A stretch of DNA of 64,000 nt, taken from positions 3,277,200 through 3,341,199 of the forward strand of contig OX639973.1 in NCBI GenBank assembly GCA_951828385.1, read 5' to 3'. Numbering within the stretch: the stretch's first letter is position 1; every line of letters begins with the position of its first letter. Of the stretch, positions 45,895 to 55,384 are shown piece after piece. Origin of the DNA: an uncultured Poribacteria bacterium (GTDB taxonomy: Bacteria; Poribacteria; WGA-4E; WGA-3G). Both the position numbers and the translations under genes were made by a program. The notes under the pieces are model-generated. The model saw only the letters and a list, made by a program, of their open reading frames with translations. It ran no database searches and was not told the DNA's origin.

Positions 45895-48795
45895 CTACCT
45901 CGACTCTATAAGGTTCAATCCAATGAGGGGTGTAAAATCTGTTATCGGATTTCCTTGAACCTGCAATGTCCGCAACGCAACTAACCGCGCAAGGGGGCTG
46001 ATGTCTTCAATGGCATTACCGCTAATATCCAAAACATGAAGCCTCTTCAACTTAGCAAGCGGACGGATATCCGAAACCTTACTATTTGCCAGCCAAAGTC
46101 GCTCCAAGTTGATGAGGTTCGTCAGAGCGTATAGGTCAAGATTTGGCGTGTTTGGTGTTATCCCCGAAATATTCAAGACCTTAAGGTTCATCAAAGTCGT
46201 CAGTGCGTATAGGTCTGTTATCGAATTCCGACTCAGGTTAAGTTCTCTGAGGTTCGTCGCAAACTCTAAACCACGAATGTTATTGATACCTTTGTTGGAG
46301 ATATTTAGCTCCTGCAGTTGTAGCATGTTCTCTTTTGTAAGCGGCACATTCGGTAGGAGTCCAACCTCACCGCGTACTGCAATGCGCAACGCAGCATCCG
46401 GCATCCACACTTCGGCAGCATCAGTTTGCTGATTCATCTGTTGGGTAACATCGTATTTGAAGTCCGTGAGATTCAGTTCGGCAATCGGTGTGAAATCTGT
46501 TATCGGATTTCCCTGAACCCACAAAGTATGCAGCGCAGTTAACTCCGAAAGCGGAAGGATGTCTTCAATGTCGTTATATCTAATATCCAAGATGTGCAGG
46601 TTCGTCAACCCCGACAACGGACGGATATCCGAAATACCGCTGTATTCCAGACAGATGTATTCTAAGCTGGTGAGACGCGCTAATTGACGCAGGTCTATTA
46701 GCGAACAGTGACTCGCGTCGAGTTCTCTCAGATTCAATCTGTAGAGTGGGCGCAAATCTGTGATTGGGTTCCCTTCAATGGATAATGTCCGCAGTTTTGT
46801 CAATCCCGAAAGCGGCGTTATATCCAAAATGCCATTCCTGTGCAGAATGAGCCTCTCTAAGTTCGTTAAATTCGTCAGCGGATGGAGCTCAAGGTTTGCC
46901 ATCTGTAGAGAGACATCTCCGATATGTAAAACCTTAAGTTTCGTTAAGTTTGCAAGCGGACGTAAATCTGTGATTGGATTCCGACTCAGGTGGAGCTCTC
47001 TGAGATTCGTCGCAAACTCTAAGCCTGTGATATCAAGGATGCCTTTGTCGTGCACATCAAGATAGTCCAACCTTAACATCTTTTCTTTCGTTAATGGGAC
47101 CTCCGGTAGGAGTCCGAGTTCCCCTCGAATTACGGCGCGCAATACTGGATCTGGCATCCATGCTTCAGAAGGCTGCGTTTGTGATGCGTGATTTGCTACT
47201 CCATCGTATTTCAGGTCTGTAAGATGCAATTCAGAGAGTGGGCGCAGGTCTTTTATCGGATTCCCCTTGATCCATAATATTTGCAGATTCGTCAGTCCTG
47301 TAAGCGGACTAAAGTCTCTAATATGGTTCTCTGTAAGGATCAGATGCTTTAGGTTTCTCAAGTCTGCGAGCGGAGCCACATTTTGCAAGTCGTTGTCAAA
47401 AAGGTCTAATTTTTTCAAGTTTACCAGATTCGCGAGCGGACTGAGATCGTCTACATAATTGTCAGCCAAATTCAGGTAAGTCAGGGCAGTCAAGGCAGCG
47501 AGTGGCGATATATCGTTTACTCGGTTATTCCAGAGGCTAAGCCCAGTTAAATGCGTCAGGTTCGCGAGGGGCCTCAGGTCTGCGACTTGGTTACCGCCTA
47601 CATTGAGATAGGTCAGATCGGTGAGCGTAGCGAGTGGTCTTAAGTTGATGATAGCATTCCCCTCATCGCCTAAACGTAAGTCCACTAAATTTTGGGCAAA
47701 TTCCAAGCCCTTTAAATCGGTGATACCTTTTCCACCGGCATGTAGACGCTGCAGCTCGAGCAGCATCTCCTGCGTTAAGGGCACGGCTGCCGGAAGCGCG
47801 AGTTCCTCCCGAACAGCAGCGCGTAACGCTGGATCGGGCATCCATGAGACGGTATCCTCTGGATGCACCTGTGCACCTGGTGCTGAAACTGTTTCAGAAT
47901 CTTGTAATCCGGGGCTATTGGTCTTATGGGTCATGATAGCCCGTCCGGCTTGAGAGTGAAGCGCGGGTTTTGCGTCGGTGTCAAGAACAATAGGTGCTTC
48001 AATGATTTCGATGGTCGGTTCCGATGCTGCCTCAAAACTATAGGGTCTCTGAAATCGTATGAGGTATTTGTTGCTAAGTCCGAGCATCAGCATCACCAAA
48101 ATTGCAGCCACGCCGACGGCGAGCCACGGAATAGGGGATTTTGTAGGGGGCGACGCGATCGGTTTCATATCGGCAATTTTCTGGGTGATGGTTTCTGCAA
48201 GGTCGGTAGAGAGTTGGAAACTTCCGAGCATTTCTTGTATCAAAAGCGTTTCGTCCTGTTGTAAACGGCGTCGTGCCCGCTGCAGGCGGCTGGTAATCGT
48301 GTGCACAGAGACACCGAGAAATCTGCTAATCTCTCGTGTCGTCATTTCACCGAGATAGTAGAGCGTCATGACAGTGCGTTCGCTCTCAGGAAGTTTATCA
48401 ATCAATTTCTTGACAAGCTTCTGGCGATTTTCAACAGATTCAGCCTCGCGTTGCTCTGATATATAACGCGCGTATGCAGATTTATCAACTGCGTCCATAG
48501 CTATCGTCTCCAGCAATTGTAGCCTTGCTTTATTGTTGCGCCGCCAGTTGCTACAGTGCCGACTTGTCATAACATAAAGCCAGCCAGCGAATTGGCGCGG
48601 ATTCTTAAGCGTTGAAAGTTTGTTATAGACTTGGAGGAAAATGTCTTGCGTAACCTCTTCGGCATAGTGGAAATCACCGATCTTCCGCCATGCCAAAGCA
48701 TGTACACTTTTCTGATATTTTCGGACTAAAGCAGTGAAAGCTGCATCATCGCCCGACAAAATTCTGTGGATGAGTTGAACATCTTCTTCTATCAT
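45895..48795 (-). CDS. ECF sigma factor fused to a TM helix and extracytoplasmic LRR domain
   Basis: 966 residues. Residues about 10-90 are sigma region 2 (FTALVRKYQKSVHALAWRKIGDFHYAEEVTQDIFLQVYNKL). Residues about 130-185 are region 4 (LPESERTVMTLYYLGEMTTREISRFLGVSVHTITSRLQRARRRL). A single hydrophobic helix (WLAVGVAAILVMLMLGL, about 224-240) follows, then a linker of about 80 residues. Three LRR modules come next, each led by a cap (WMPDPALRAAVREEL near 320; WMPDPVLRAVIRGEL near 550; WMPDAALRIAVRGEV near 805). The layout implies a membrane-tethered sigma factor with an outside LRR sensor. No separate anti-sigma gene is adjacent. GGAGC precedes the ATG. It heads the collinear LRR-dockerin cluster. 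Confidence 0.9.
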   Translation of the reverse strand: MIEEDVQLIHRILSGDDAAFTALVRKYQKSVHALAWRKIGDFHYAEEVTQDIFLQVYNKLSTLKNPRQFAGWLYVMTSRHCSNWRRNNKARLQLLETIAMDAVDKSAYARYISEQREAESVENRQKLVKKLIDKLPESERTVMTLYYLGEMTTREISRFLGVSVHTITSRLQRARRRLQQDETLLIQEMLGSFQLSTDLAETITQKIADMKPIASPPTKSPIPWLAVGVAAILVMLMLGLSNKYLIRFQRPYSFEAASEPTIEIIEAPIVLDTDAKPALHSQAGRAIMTHKTNSPGLQDSETVSAPGAQVHPEDTVSWMPDPALRAAVREELALPAAVPLTQEMLLELQRLHAGGKGITDLKGLEFAQNLVDLRLGDEGNAIINLRPLATLTDLTYLNVGGNQVADLRPLANLTHLTGLSLWNNRVNDISPLAALTALTYLNLADNYVDDLSPLANLVNLKKLDLFDNDLQNVAPLADLRNLKHLILTENHIRDFSPLTGLTNLQILWIKGNPIKDLRPLSELHLTDLKYDGVANHASQTQPSEAWMPDPVLRAVIRGELGLLPEVPLTKEKMLRLDYLDVHDKGILDITGLEFATNLRELHLSRNPITDLRPLANLTKLKVLHIGDVSLQMANLELHPLTNLTNLERLILHRNGILDITPLSGLTKLRTLSIEGNPITDLRPLYRLNLRELDASHCSLIDLRQLARLTSLEYICLEYSGISDIRPLSGLTNLHILDIRYNDIEDILPLSELTALHTLWVQGNPITDFTPIAELNLTDFKYDVTQQMNQQTDAAEVWMPDAALRIAVRGEVGLLPNVPLTKENMLQLQELNISNKGINNIRGLEFATNLRELNLSRNSITDLYALTTLMNLKVLNISGITPNTPNLDLYALTNLINLERLWLANSKVSDIRPLAKLKRLHVLDISGNAIEDISPLARLVALRTLQVQGNPITDFTPLIGLNLIESR

Positions 48796-48893
48796 TGCTG
48801 TGCTCCGTAATGAATGGATTTGGGTCTCTTGCCTATCCGTTACTTTTCAGTTTTTTCAAAACTTACTTAGTCTCGGTCCACTAATCATATCTC

Positions 48894-48926
48894 TTAAAGA
48901 CACATTTTATTGCCGAAAACGTGCAT
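48894..48926 (-). promoter_or_regulatory. Bipartite motif upstream of sigma-LRR gene
   Basis: Minus strand: ATGCACGTTTTC (48926-48915), 10 bases, TGTGTCTTTAA (48904-48894), about 100 bases before the start codon. Both blocks recur exactly upstream of the WD40 gene at 57571. It is a candidate ECF promoter, perhaps recognised by the sigma factor it precedes. Confidence 0.6.
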
Positions 48927-48993
48927 AATAAGAAAAAAATGAATAGGGCTTAGGCAGACAGGATATTTGCCTCCGATTGGATGTGTCTGTTTT

Positions 48994-50520
48994 TCAGTGG
49001 CGTGGCAGTTTTTTCAAAATGGATTCCGCGGTGTGAACGTAATGTTGTTTTTTCCCATGTTCGGCGACCCACTGTAGATAGCCTCGCGCCATTGAGACGT
49101 TACTCCGATAGTAGTATACCAGCCCGATGTAAAAACTGTATTCCTCGAATCTTCCATAGTGATTCAGCACATGATTATAATTGTTCAATAACGCAATAAG
49201 GAACTCGTCATTCTCGGCATAGAACCTTTCGTTATTCAAGACGTAAGTGGTCCCATCCCACTCGTAGAGGCTTACCCATTCAGGACGTGACCCCATATCA
49301 ATATTGATAGCTATACGGTCAGGAATCTTGATCTCGTAGATGCCATCGTTATCCAAGTCAATATATTCCATAGGATCCTTCCTTCTGGTAGAACTATAGG
49401 CACTGCAGACTGCCTTGAATTCACCGTTCTGGAAAGAAATCACAGCTATACCGTAGGCATGTTCCACCCATAAGTCTAAAATGCCATCTCCCGTCAAATC
49501 CACGATTTCAAAGGAAACATGTGGAAATTCCCATGGACCACTTCCGTAAAATTTTCGGAAGACGAAGGGTGCGCTCTGAACTTTAATGTTTTTCGCTGGA
49601 ACATCCCACGGATAAGCCCGCGAAGCAAAAAGCTTGAAAAGGTCTTTTTTCTTGGGCAACTCGTCTGCTGTATTCTCAGCAATCAGAAGAAACGCTTGGT
49701 TCCATTGCCCCCATTCGACCGATTCGCCTCTTGGCTGAGTAACCATCAGAACAATAGTCTCTTTTTTGGGGGTATCATCAATATTTGCAATGGCTTTCAT
49801 CCGGGTAGTGTAAGAGAGTGTTTCCGGTGGTGGCGTCGCCAAAAACCGATGATATTTTTCACCTTCAGGATCACTCGGGAAATCATAGGGATCGTAAAAA
49901 TGACACTCGACATCGGGAGTTTCTGCAAGTTTTTGTCCGGTCACTGGATAGTTGTTGAAGACTTCCTTGAACTCGCCGTTTTCAAAAGAGATGAGGGCGA
50001 CACCATAAACGGATTCTACCCAGACATCTAAGGTGCCATCGCCCGTTAAATCCACGAGTCTAAAGGCGGTATCGGTCGGTTGTTTCAAGACAAAGGGTGG
50101 CTCATAAAGTTCAATAACTTTTGCGGGGACCTCCAACTGATGCGTCCGCGAATCATAAAGTTTGAATAAATCCTTTTTCTTCGGACCCGAGTATGATTGG
50201 GTGTCCGTAATGAGGAGAAACGCTTGGTGCCCATTGCCGGACGGTGCCCGCGGTTTTGTATCAACAACGATTAGCACAATGGTCTCTTTTCCGGGTGTAT
50301 CATCAATATTTGCGCTGGCTATCATCTGGGTATGGTAATCGAATCCTTCCGGTGGCGGGTTAGGGAAAAAACGGTCATACCTCTCCTCATGAAAACGGGC
50401 TCTGGAGTGATACGTGACTGCAGAAGTCGTCGTTTTGGCGGTCTCCGCATTTATGACAAGAGAACTAAGTATCAGCAAAATAGCAAATCCAAGAAGTGTG
50501 GTTTGAATGTGTTGCTTCAT
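48994..50520 (-). CDS. Secreted VCBS/FG-GAP-like protein, copy 5 (two-unit)
   Basis: 508 residues with a signal peptide (MKQHIQTTLLGFAILLILSSLVINA). It contains two copies of the roughly 180-residue unit seen in the neighbours: each starts with a (Y/H)xRF-type segment, then DTPxKETIVLM, LTGDGTLDVWVE and ISFQNGEFK. The calcium-binding-like motifs LTGDGILDLWVEHAYG and YIDLDNDGIYEIKIPDRI resemble FG-GAP/VCBS beta-propeller repeats. A helical C-terminal segment (YSFYIGLVYYYRSN) ends the protein. Last gene of the five-gene tandem array. Function unknown; probably cell-surface binding. Confidence 0.82.
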   Translation of the reverse strand: MKQHIQTTLLGFAILLILSSLVINAETAKTTTSAVTYHSRARFHEERYDRFFPNPPPEGFDYHTQMIASANIDDTPGKETIVLIVVDTKPRAPSGNGHQAFLLITDTQSYSGPKKKDLFKLYDSRTHQLEVPAKVIELYEPPFVLKQPTDTAFRLVDLTGDGTLDVWVESVYGVALISFENGEFKEVFNNYPVTGQKLAETPDVECHFYDPYDFPSDPEGEKYHRFLATPPPETLSYTTRMKAIANIDDTPKKETIVLMVTQPRGESVEWGQWNQAFLLIAENTADELPKKKDLFKLFASRAYPWDVPAKNIKVQSAPFVFRKFYGSGPWEFPHVSFEIVDLTGDGILDLWVEHAYGIAVISFQNGEFKAVCSAYSSTRRKDPMEYIDLDNDGIYEIKIPDRIAINIDMGSRPEWVSLYEWDGTTYVLNNERFYAENDEFLIALLNNYNHVLNHYGRFEEYSFYIGLVYYYRSNVSMARGYLQWVAEHGKKQHYVHTAESILKKLPRH

Positions 50521-50571
50521 GCTTTTTGTCTCCGAATAAAAGCGTTGATGATTCTGTGTATTGGTTGGTTT

Positions 50572-51591
50572 TCATCTTCGCAAGGGTGGTGCTTTTTTCA
50601 AGAGAACTGATGCCGCTTGAATATAATCGTTATTCTTCGCATGTTCCAGAATCCACTCTAAATCCGAGGGTGACTTGCTGCCACGATAGTAGTATAGCAA
50701 CCCTAAATAGAACCTATATGTTTCGCAGTAGCTGATAAATGCCCCTCGTTGAAGTAGCTGATAATTATACTCGCTCAATAACTCAATGAGGAAATCGTTA
50801 TTCTCGGCATAGAACCTTTCGTTACTCAAGACGTAGGCGTTCCCATCCCATTCATATAGACTCATCCATGGTAGGTGTGGTAATCCCGGAAGATCCTCAA
50901 TATATATGCTGTATGGAATCTTTATTTCATAGCTGCCGTCATTATCGAGATCAATGTACTCAGGACCAGGCAGCATCCCGGGAACCGTATAGGAGCTGAA
51001 GATTTCCTTGAATTCGCCATCCTGAAATGAAATCACAGCCACGGCATATCCAAATTCAACCCAGACGTCTAAAGTGCCATCGCCTGTTAAATCGACGAGT
51101 CTAAAGGAAACATCGGGAGGCTTAAGAGCATCTTTTGGCGGTTGCGTGAAGATGAACTGTGGGCTACGAAGTTCAACAGTTTTCGCTGGCACCTCCAACG
51201 CATAAGTCCCTGAATCGAAAAGTTTGAAAAGGTCTATTTTCTTTGAAAAACCGGCTGCTACGGTGTCAGTAATCAGGAGATACGCTTGTTCCCAGTTGCC
51301 GGGGACTGATGCCTCGTTTGCACCAACAATCATTAGAACAGCAGTCTCTTTTTCAGGTGTATCATCGATATTTGCAATGGCTTTGAGCTCGGTAGAGTAA
51401 TAAAGTTCTTTCGGTCGAGGAGCGGGTAAAAATCGTTGATATATTCGCCCCATAGGATGATACCCATAATGAAACCGTCGATACCTGACATCAGAAGTTT
51501 CGGATATTGGCGGGTCAGCACTCACCGCCGCACTCGACAGCAAGAAGCAGATAGCCAGTCCAAAAAGTATGGTTTGAAAATGTTTTTTCAT
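50572..51591 (-). CDS. Secreted VCBS/FG-GAP-like protein, copy 4 (one-unit)
   Basis: 339 residues with signal peptide MKKHFQTILFGLAICFLLSSAAVSA. It has a single unit: ELKAIANIDDTPEKETAVLM, DLTGDGTLDVWVEFGY, ISFQDGEFKEIF, YIDLDNDGSYEIKIPYSI and LPWMSLYEWDGNAYVLSNERFYAEN. The C-terminus again has a short helical stretch (YRFYLGLLYYYRGS). It differs from its neighbours in having only one repeat unit and a PPKDALK insertion. GGGAGAC lies before the ATG. Spacing of 52 bases to the next gene suggests co-transcription. Confidence 0.82.
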   Translation of the reverse strand: MKKHFQTILFGLAICFLLSSAAVSADPPISETSDVRYRRFHYGYHPMGRIYQRFLPAPRPKELYYSTELKAIANIDDTPEKETAVLMIVGANEASVPGNWEQAYLLITDTVAAGFSKKIDLFKLFDSGTYALEVPAKTVELRSPQFIFTQPPKDALKPPDVSFRLVDLTGDGTLDVWVEFGYAVAVISFQDGEFKEIFSSYTVPGMLPGPEYIDLDNDGSYEIKIPYSIYIEDLPGLPHLPWMSLYEWDGNAYVLSNERFYAENNDFLIELLSEYNYQLLQRGAFISYCETYRFYLGLLYYYRGSKSPSDLEWILEHAKNNDYIQAASVLLKKAPPLRR

Positions 51592-51643
51592 GTTTTTGTC
51601 TCCCGTTGGGTCTGTTAGATGTCAGACGGGTTGGGTCTGTTTT

Positions 51644-53185
51644 TTAGTGGTGTGTCAATTTTTTCAAGATCGATTCCGCGGCTTCAATGTAATCATCGTT
51701 CTTCACATTTCTGACGACCCATTGTAGATATTTTTGCGCCATTACTGCGTTGCCGCGATAGTAGAAGACTAATCCTATGTAGAAACTGTATTCATCCTGT
51801 ATTGCATAATAATGCCAAAAATTATACTTTTCCAACAACCGAACTAAGAACTCGTCATTGTCAGCATAGAATCTTCGGTTATTCAAGACGTAGGTGGTGC
51901 CGTCCCACTCGTAGAAACTCATCCATTTCAGAGCCGCTGCGCCAGGGGCACCCTTGATATGTATGCTATCAGGAATCTTGATTTCGTAGATGCCATCGTT
52001 ATCTATATCAAGGTATTCTATCGGGCCCTCCCTTCTGGTAGAACTATAGGCACTGCAGACTGCCACAAACTCACCATCTTGGAAAGAAATCACAGCCACA
52101 CCGTAGGCATGTTCAACCCATACGTCTAAAATGCCATCACCCGTCAGATCAACAAGGTCAAAAGAGACCCCGCCAAAACTCCAAGGAGAACCTCTGTGCG
52201 TCCATTCTCGGAAGACGAACGGTGTACGCTGCGCTTCAATAGAAACTCTCGCTGGTACATCCAAATCATGAGTCCCTGTATCAAAAAGTTTAAAAAGGTC
52301 TTTTTTCTTCAGGATGTCTACCTCGTTTTCAGCAATGAGGAGAAACGCTTGAACCCATTCGCCGTGGGGCCCGTTCCTTCCGGTCTCAGCAATCATTAGA
52401 ACAATCCTCTCTTTTTCAGGCGTGTCATCCACATTTGCTGTGGCTATCATCCGAGTATCGTAATAGAGTCCTTCCGGAGCCGGAGCAGACAAAAAACGGT
52501 GATACAATCGTCCCTGAGGCTCGATTGGGGCATCGTAATAATGATATTCGATGTCAGAAGTTTCTGCGAGTTTCTTTTTAGTCACGGTGTAGTTGCTGAA
52601 GACCTCTTTGAATTCACCGTTCTGAAAAGAAATGAGCGCGACACCATAAGCAGATTCCACCCATACATCTAAAGTGCCATCACCCGTCAAATCAATGAGT
52701 CTAAAGGAGACACCGTGCGGTTTCCAAGGCGCATCATTCAGCCGTTCCTTGAAGATAAACGGTGGACTCTGAAGTTCAATGGTTTTCGCTGCTGGAACCT
52801 CCAAATCATAAGAATCCGAATCAAAAAGTTTGAATAAATCTTTTTTCTTCGGGCTGTCTATGTCGGGGTCTGTTATGAGGAGAAATGCTTGAAGCCACTC
52901 ACCGTACGGTGTGTGCCGTTTTGTATCGACAACGATTAGAACAACTTTCTCTTTTTCAGGCGTGTCATTAATATCTGCATCGGCTACCATCCGGGTATGG
53001 TAGCGGAGTTCTTCAGGAGCAACAGAAGGTAAAAAACGGTGATACCTTTCAAGGTCTCGGTAATAGTAATGGTAATACTTGACCTCGGAAGTCGTCGTTT
53101 TGGCAGTCTCCGCATTCACAGCAAAACAACTGAGTATCAGCAAAATAACACATCCAAGAAGTGTGGTTTGAAGAGGTTGTTTCAT
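51644..53185 (-). CDS. Secreted VCBS/FG-GAP-like protein, copy 3 (two-unit)
   Basis: 513 residues from ATG 53185 (MKQPLQTTLLGCVILLILSC), preferred to ATG 53200 because GGGAGAC then lies 6 bases upstream. Two tandem units with DTPEKEKVVLIVVD, LTGDGTLDVWVESAYGVALIS, then DTPEKERIVLMIAE, LTGDGILDVWVEHAYGVAVIS and YLDIDNDGIYEIKIPDSIH. Very similar to the protein at 48994, so the two-unit forms are close duplicates separated by a one-unit form. Confidence 0.82.
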   Translation of the reverse strand: MKQPLQTTLLGCVILLILSCFAVNAETAKTTTSEVKYYHYYYRDLERYHRFLPSVAPEELRYHTRMVADADINDTPEKEKVVLIVVDTKRHTPYGEWLQAFLLITDPDIDSPKKKDLFKLFDSDSYDLEVPAAKTIELQSPPFIFKERLNDAPWKPHGVSFRLIDLTGDGTLDVWVESAYGVALISFQNGEFKEVFSNYTVTKKKLAETSDIEYHYYDAPIEPQGRLYHRFLSAPAPEGLYYDTRMIATANVDDTPEKERIVLMIAETGRNGPHGEWVQAFLLIAENEVDILKKKDLFKLFDTGTHDLDVPARVSIEAQRTPFVFREWTHRGSPWSFGGVSFDLVDLTGDGILDVWVEHAYGVAVISFQDGEFVAVCSAYSSTRREGPIEYLDIDNDGIYEIKIPDSIHIKGAPGAAALKWMSFYEWDGTTYVLNNRRFYADNDEFLVRLLEKYNFWHYYAIQDEYSFYIGLVFYYRGNAVMAQKYLQWVVRNVKNDDYIEAAESILKKLTHH

Positions 53186-53200
53186 GCTTTTGTCTCCCAT

Positions 53201-54207
53201 TTATTCGGATGGCAATTTTTTAAAGATGGATTCCGCGGCTTGAATGTAATGGTCCTGCTTCCCATGTTCAATGATCCATTTTAAATGCCCCGGTGTCTCG
53301 CTGCCCCGATAGTAGGATACCAACCCTAAGTAGAAACGGTATGTCTCACAGTTATAAATAACGCGCCCATGCCGAAGCATCTGATAATTATACTCGCTCA
53401 ATAACTGAATGAGGAACTCGTCATTCTCGGCATAGAATCTCTCGTTATTCAAGATGTACGCGTTTCCATTCCACTCGTAAAGGCTCATCCATGGCAGATG
53501 TGGCGCGCTAGGGACACGGTCAATATTTATACTGTATGGAACCTTGATTTCGTAGCTGCCATCGTTATCTAAGTCAACGTACTCGGCTTCAGATAGAAAT
53601 CCAGGAATGGTGTAGTTGCCGAAGACTTCCTTGAATGCCCCGTTCTGAAACGAAATCACAGCAACACCGTAGGTGGATTCAAACCATACGTCTAAAACTC
53701 CATCACCCGTTAAATCAACGAGTTCAAAGGTGGCATGAGATTGAAGCACATCTTTCGGGGGTTGCGTGAAGACGAATGGCGGGTTCTGAAGTTCAATAGT
53801 TTCCGCTGTGGGGACCTCCAATGCATAAGTCCCCGTATCAAAAAGTTTGAAAAGTGCCTTTTCTTGGGGTTCCGCTGCCTCGGTATTAGCAATGAGAAGA
53901 AACGCTTGGACCCATTCGTCAACATATCTGTACGGTTCTCTCGGCACATCAACAAGTATTAAGACAACGGTCTCTTTTTCAGGTGTATCATCAATATTTG
54001 CGGTAGCCGCCATTCGTGTATTGTAATAAAGTCCTTTTGGGGCGGCGGTAGGCAAAAAACGGTGATACTTTTTCTCCTGATATGAGTAATATCGTTGATA
54101 CTTGACTTCAGGCGTTGTAGTTTCAGGGGACTCCGCATTCACTACAAGAGAACTGAGTATCAGGAAATAGAAAGTCCAAGAAGTGTGGTTTGAAAATGTT
54201 TTTTCAT
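53201..54207 (-). pseudogene. Secreted VCBS/FG-GAP-like protein, copy 2, frameshift in signal peptide
   Basis: The mature part (313 residues from VNAESPETTTPEVKYQ) is complete, with LTGDGVLDVWFESTYG and YVDLDNDGSYEIKVPYSI. The signal peptide starts at ATG 54207 (MKKHFQTTLLGLSI) and then meets a stop. The expected LILSSLVVNAE is in a neighbouring frame about 45 bases in, so one base appears to be missing near 54163-54170. The shift may be a true inactivating mutation or a sequencing error. A GTG start within the mature part would give a protein without export signal. Confidence 0.78.
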
Positions 54208-54257
54208 GTTTTTTGTCTCCGATTCGGTCTGTTAAATGTCAGGCCTTGTTCCACATT

Positions 54258-55289
54258 TCACTGCGGTGGCAATTTTTTCAAAATGGATTCCGCAGCATGA
54301 ATGTAATCTGGCTTCTTAGCATATTTGACCACCGATTGTAGATACCTTCGTGCCATTGCCGTATTGCCGCGATAGTAGAAGACCAGCCCGATGTAGAAAC
54401 TGTATGGCTCGTACCTTCCATATCGAATCAGCGCATAATTATACTGGCGCAATAACTGAATGAGGAACGCGTCATTCTCGGCATAAATCCTTTCGTTATT
54501 CAAGACGTAAGCGGTGCCATCCCATTCGTAGAGGCTCATCCAATGCACATATCGCAACCCAGGAATGTCAATCATAAATATGCTGCGAGGAATTTTGATT
54601 TCGTAGATGCCATCGTTATCCAAGTCAACGTACTCAGGAGAGTGCTCCCTGGAATACGCGTACCCGCTACAGATTTCCTTGAACTCACCATTTTGAAAGG
54701 AAATCACAGCCACACCGCAGTAGGCATGGTCAATCCATATATCCAAAATGCCGTCCCCTGTCAAATCCACGAGTTTGAAGGAAACCCGCTTGGAACGCCA
54801 AGATCCACCTCTCCACAATCCCTCGAAGACGAAGGGTGGGTTACGAACTTCAATGGTTTTCCCCGGAACATCGAAATCATAAACGCCCGCATCAAAAAGT
54901 TTAAAAAGGTCTTTTTTCTTCGGGAGCCCGACTCCTTCAACTTCAGCCTCAGCAATGAGGAGAAACGCTTGGCACCATTCGCGCCACTCTTCTCCAGCCT
55001 CAGCCACCATCAGAACAATAGTTTCTTTTTCAGGCGTGTCATCAATATTTGCTGTCGCTTTCTTCCGAGTGTCGTAAGATGCACCTTGCGGTGCGGGGAA
55101 CTGCAAAAAACGGTGATACTTTCGACCTTCAGGGTCAATTGGAACATCATACCATTTATACTCGACATCAGAATCCGTAGGGGTTTGGGTCTCCGCGTTC
55201 ACTGGAAAAGCACTGAGGATAAGCGAGATAGTAAGTCCTAAAAGGATGCGCTGGATGTGTTTTGACACGATTTTTGTTTTCTTATACAT
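54258..55289 (-). CDS. Secreted VCBS/FG-GAP-like protein, copy 1 (one-unit)
   Basis: 343 residues, the first gene of the array. MYKKTKIVSKHIQRILLGLTISLILSAFPVNA is a signal peptide with a longer charged start than in the other copies. One unit follows: DTPEKETIVLMVAE, LTGDGILDIWIDHAYCGVAVIS, YVDLDNDGIYEIKIPRSI and VHWMSLYEWDGTAYVLNNERIYAEN. AGAGGAG lies 8 bases before the ATG. The stop of the WD40 gene is 95 bases upstream on the same strand, so both may share the promoter near 57650. Confidence 0.82.
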   Translation of the reverse strand: MYKKTKIVSKHIQRILLGLTISLILSAFPVNAETQTPTDSDVEYKWYDVPIDPEGRKYHRFLQFPAPQGASYDTRKKATANIDDTPEKETIVLMVAEAGEEWREWCQAFLLIAEAEVEGVGLPKKKDLFKLFDAGVYDFDVPGKTIEVRNPPFVFEGLWRGGSWRSKRVSFKLVDLTGDGILDIWIDHAYCGVAVISFQNGEFKEICSGYAYSREHSPEYVDLDNDGIYEIKIPRSIFMIDIPGLRYVHWMSLYEWDGTAYVLNNERIYAENDAFLIQLLRQYNYALIRYGRYEPYSFYIGLVFYYRGNTAMARRYLQSVVKYAKKPDYIHAAESILKKLPPQ

Positions 55290-55384
55290 TGTGATAACTC
55301 CTCTGGCTAACTGTTTAATGATGGAGGGTTCATCTTAGTTCGATTCCAACCGTTCGGGGACCCCTGTCGCATATGTCTGACGTG

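Noticed and set aside
54543-55241. 232-residue plus-strand frame
   Set aside because: It is antisense to a VCBS-like gene that has a signal peptide, ribosome-binding site and paralogues; the plus frame has none.
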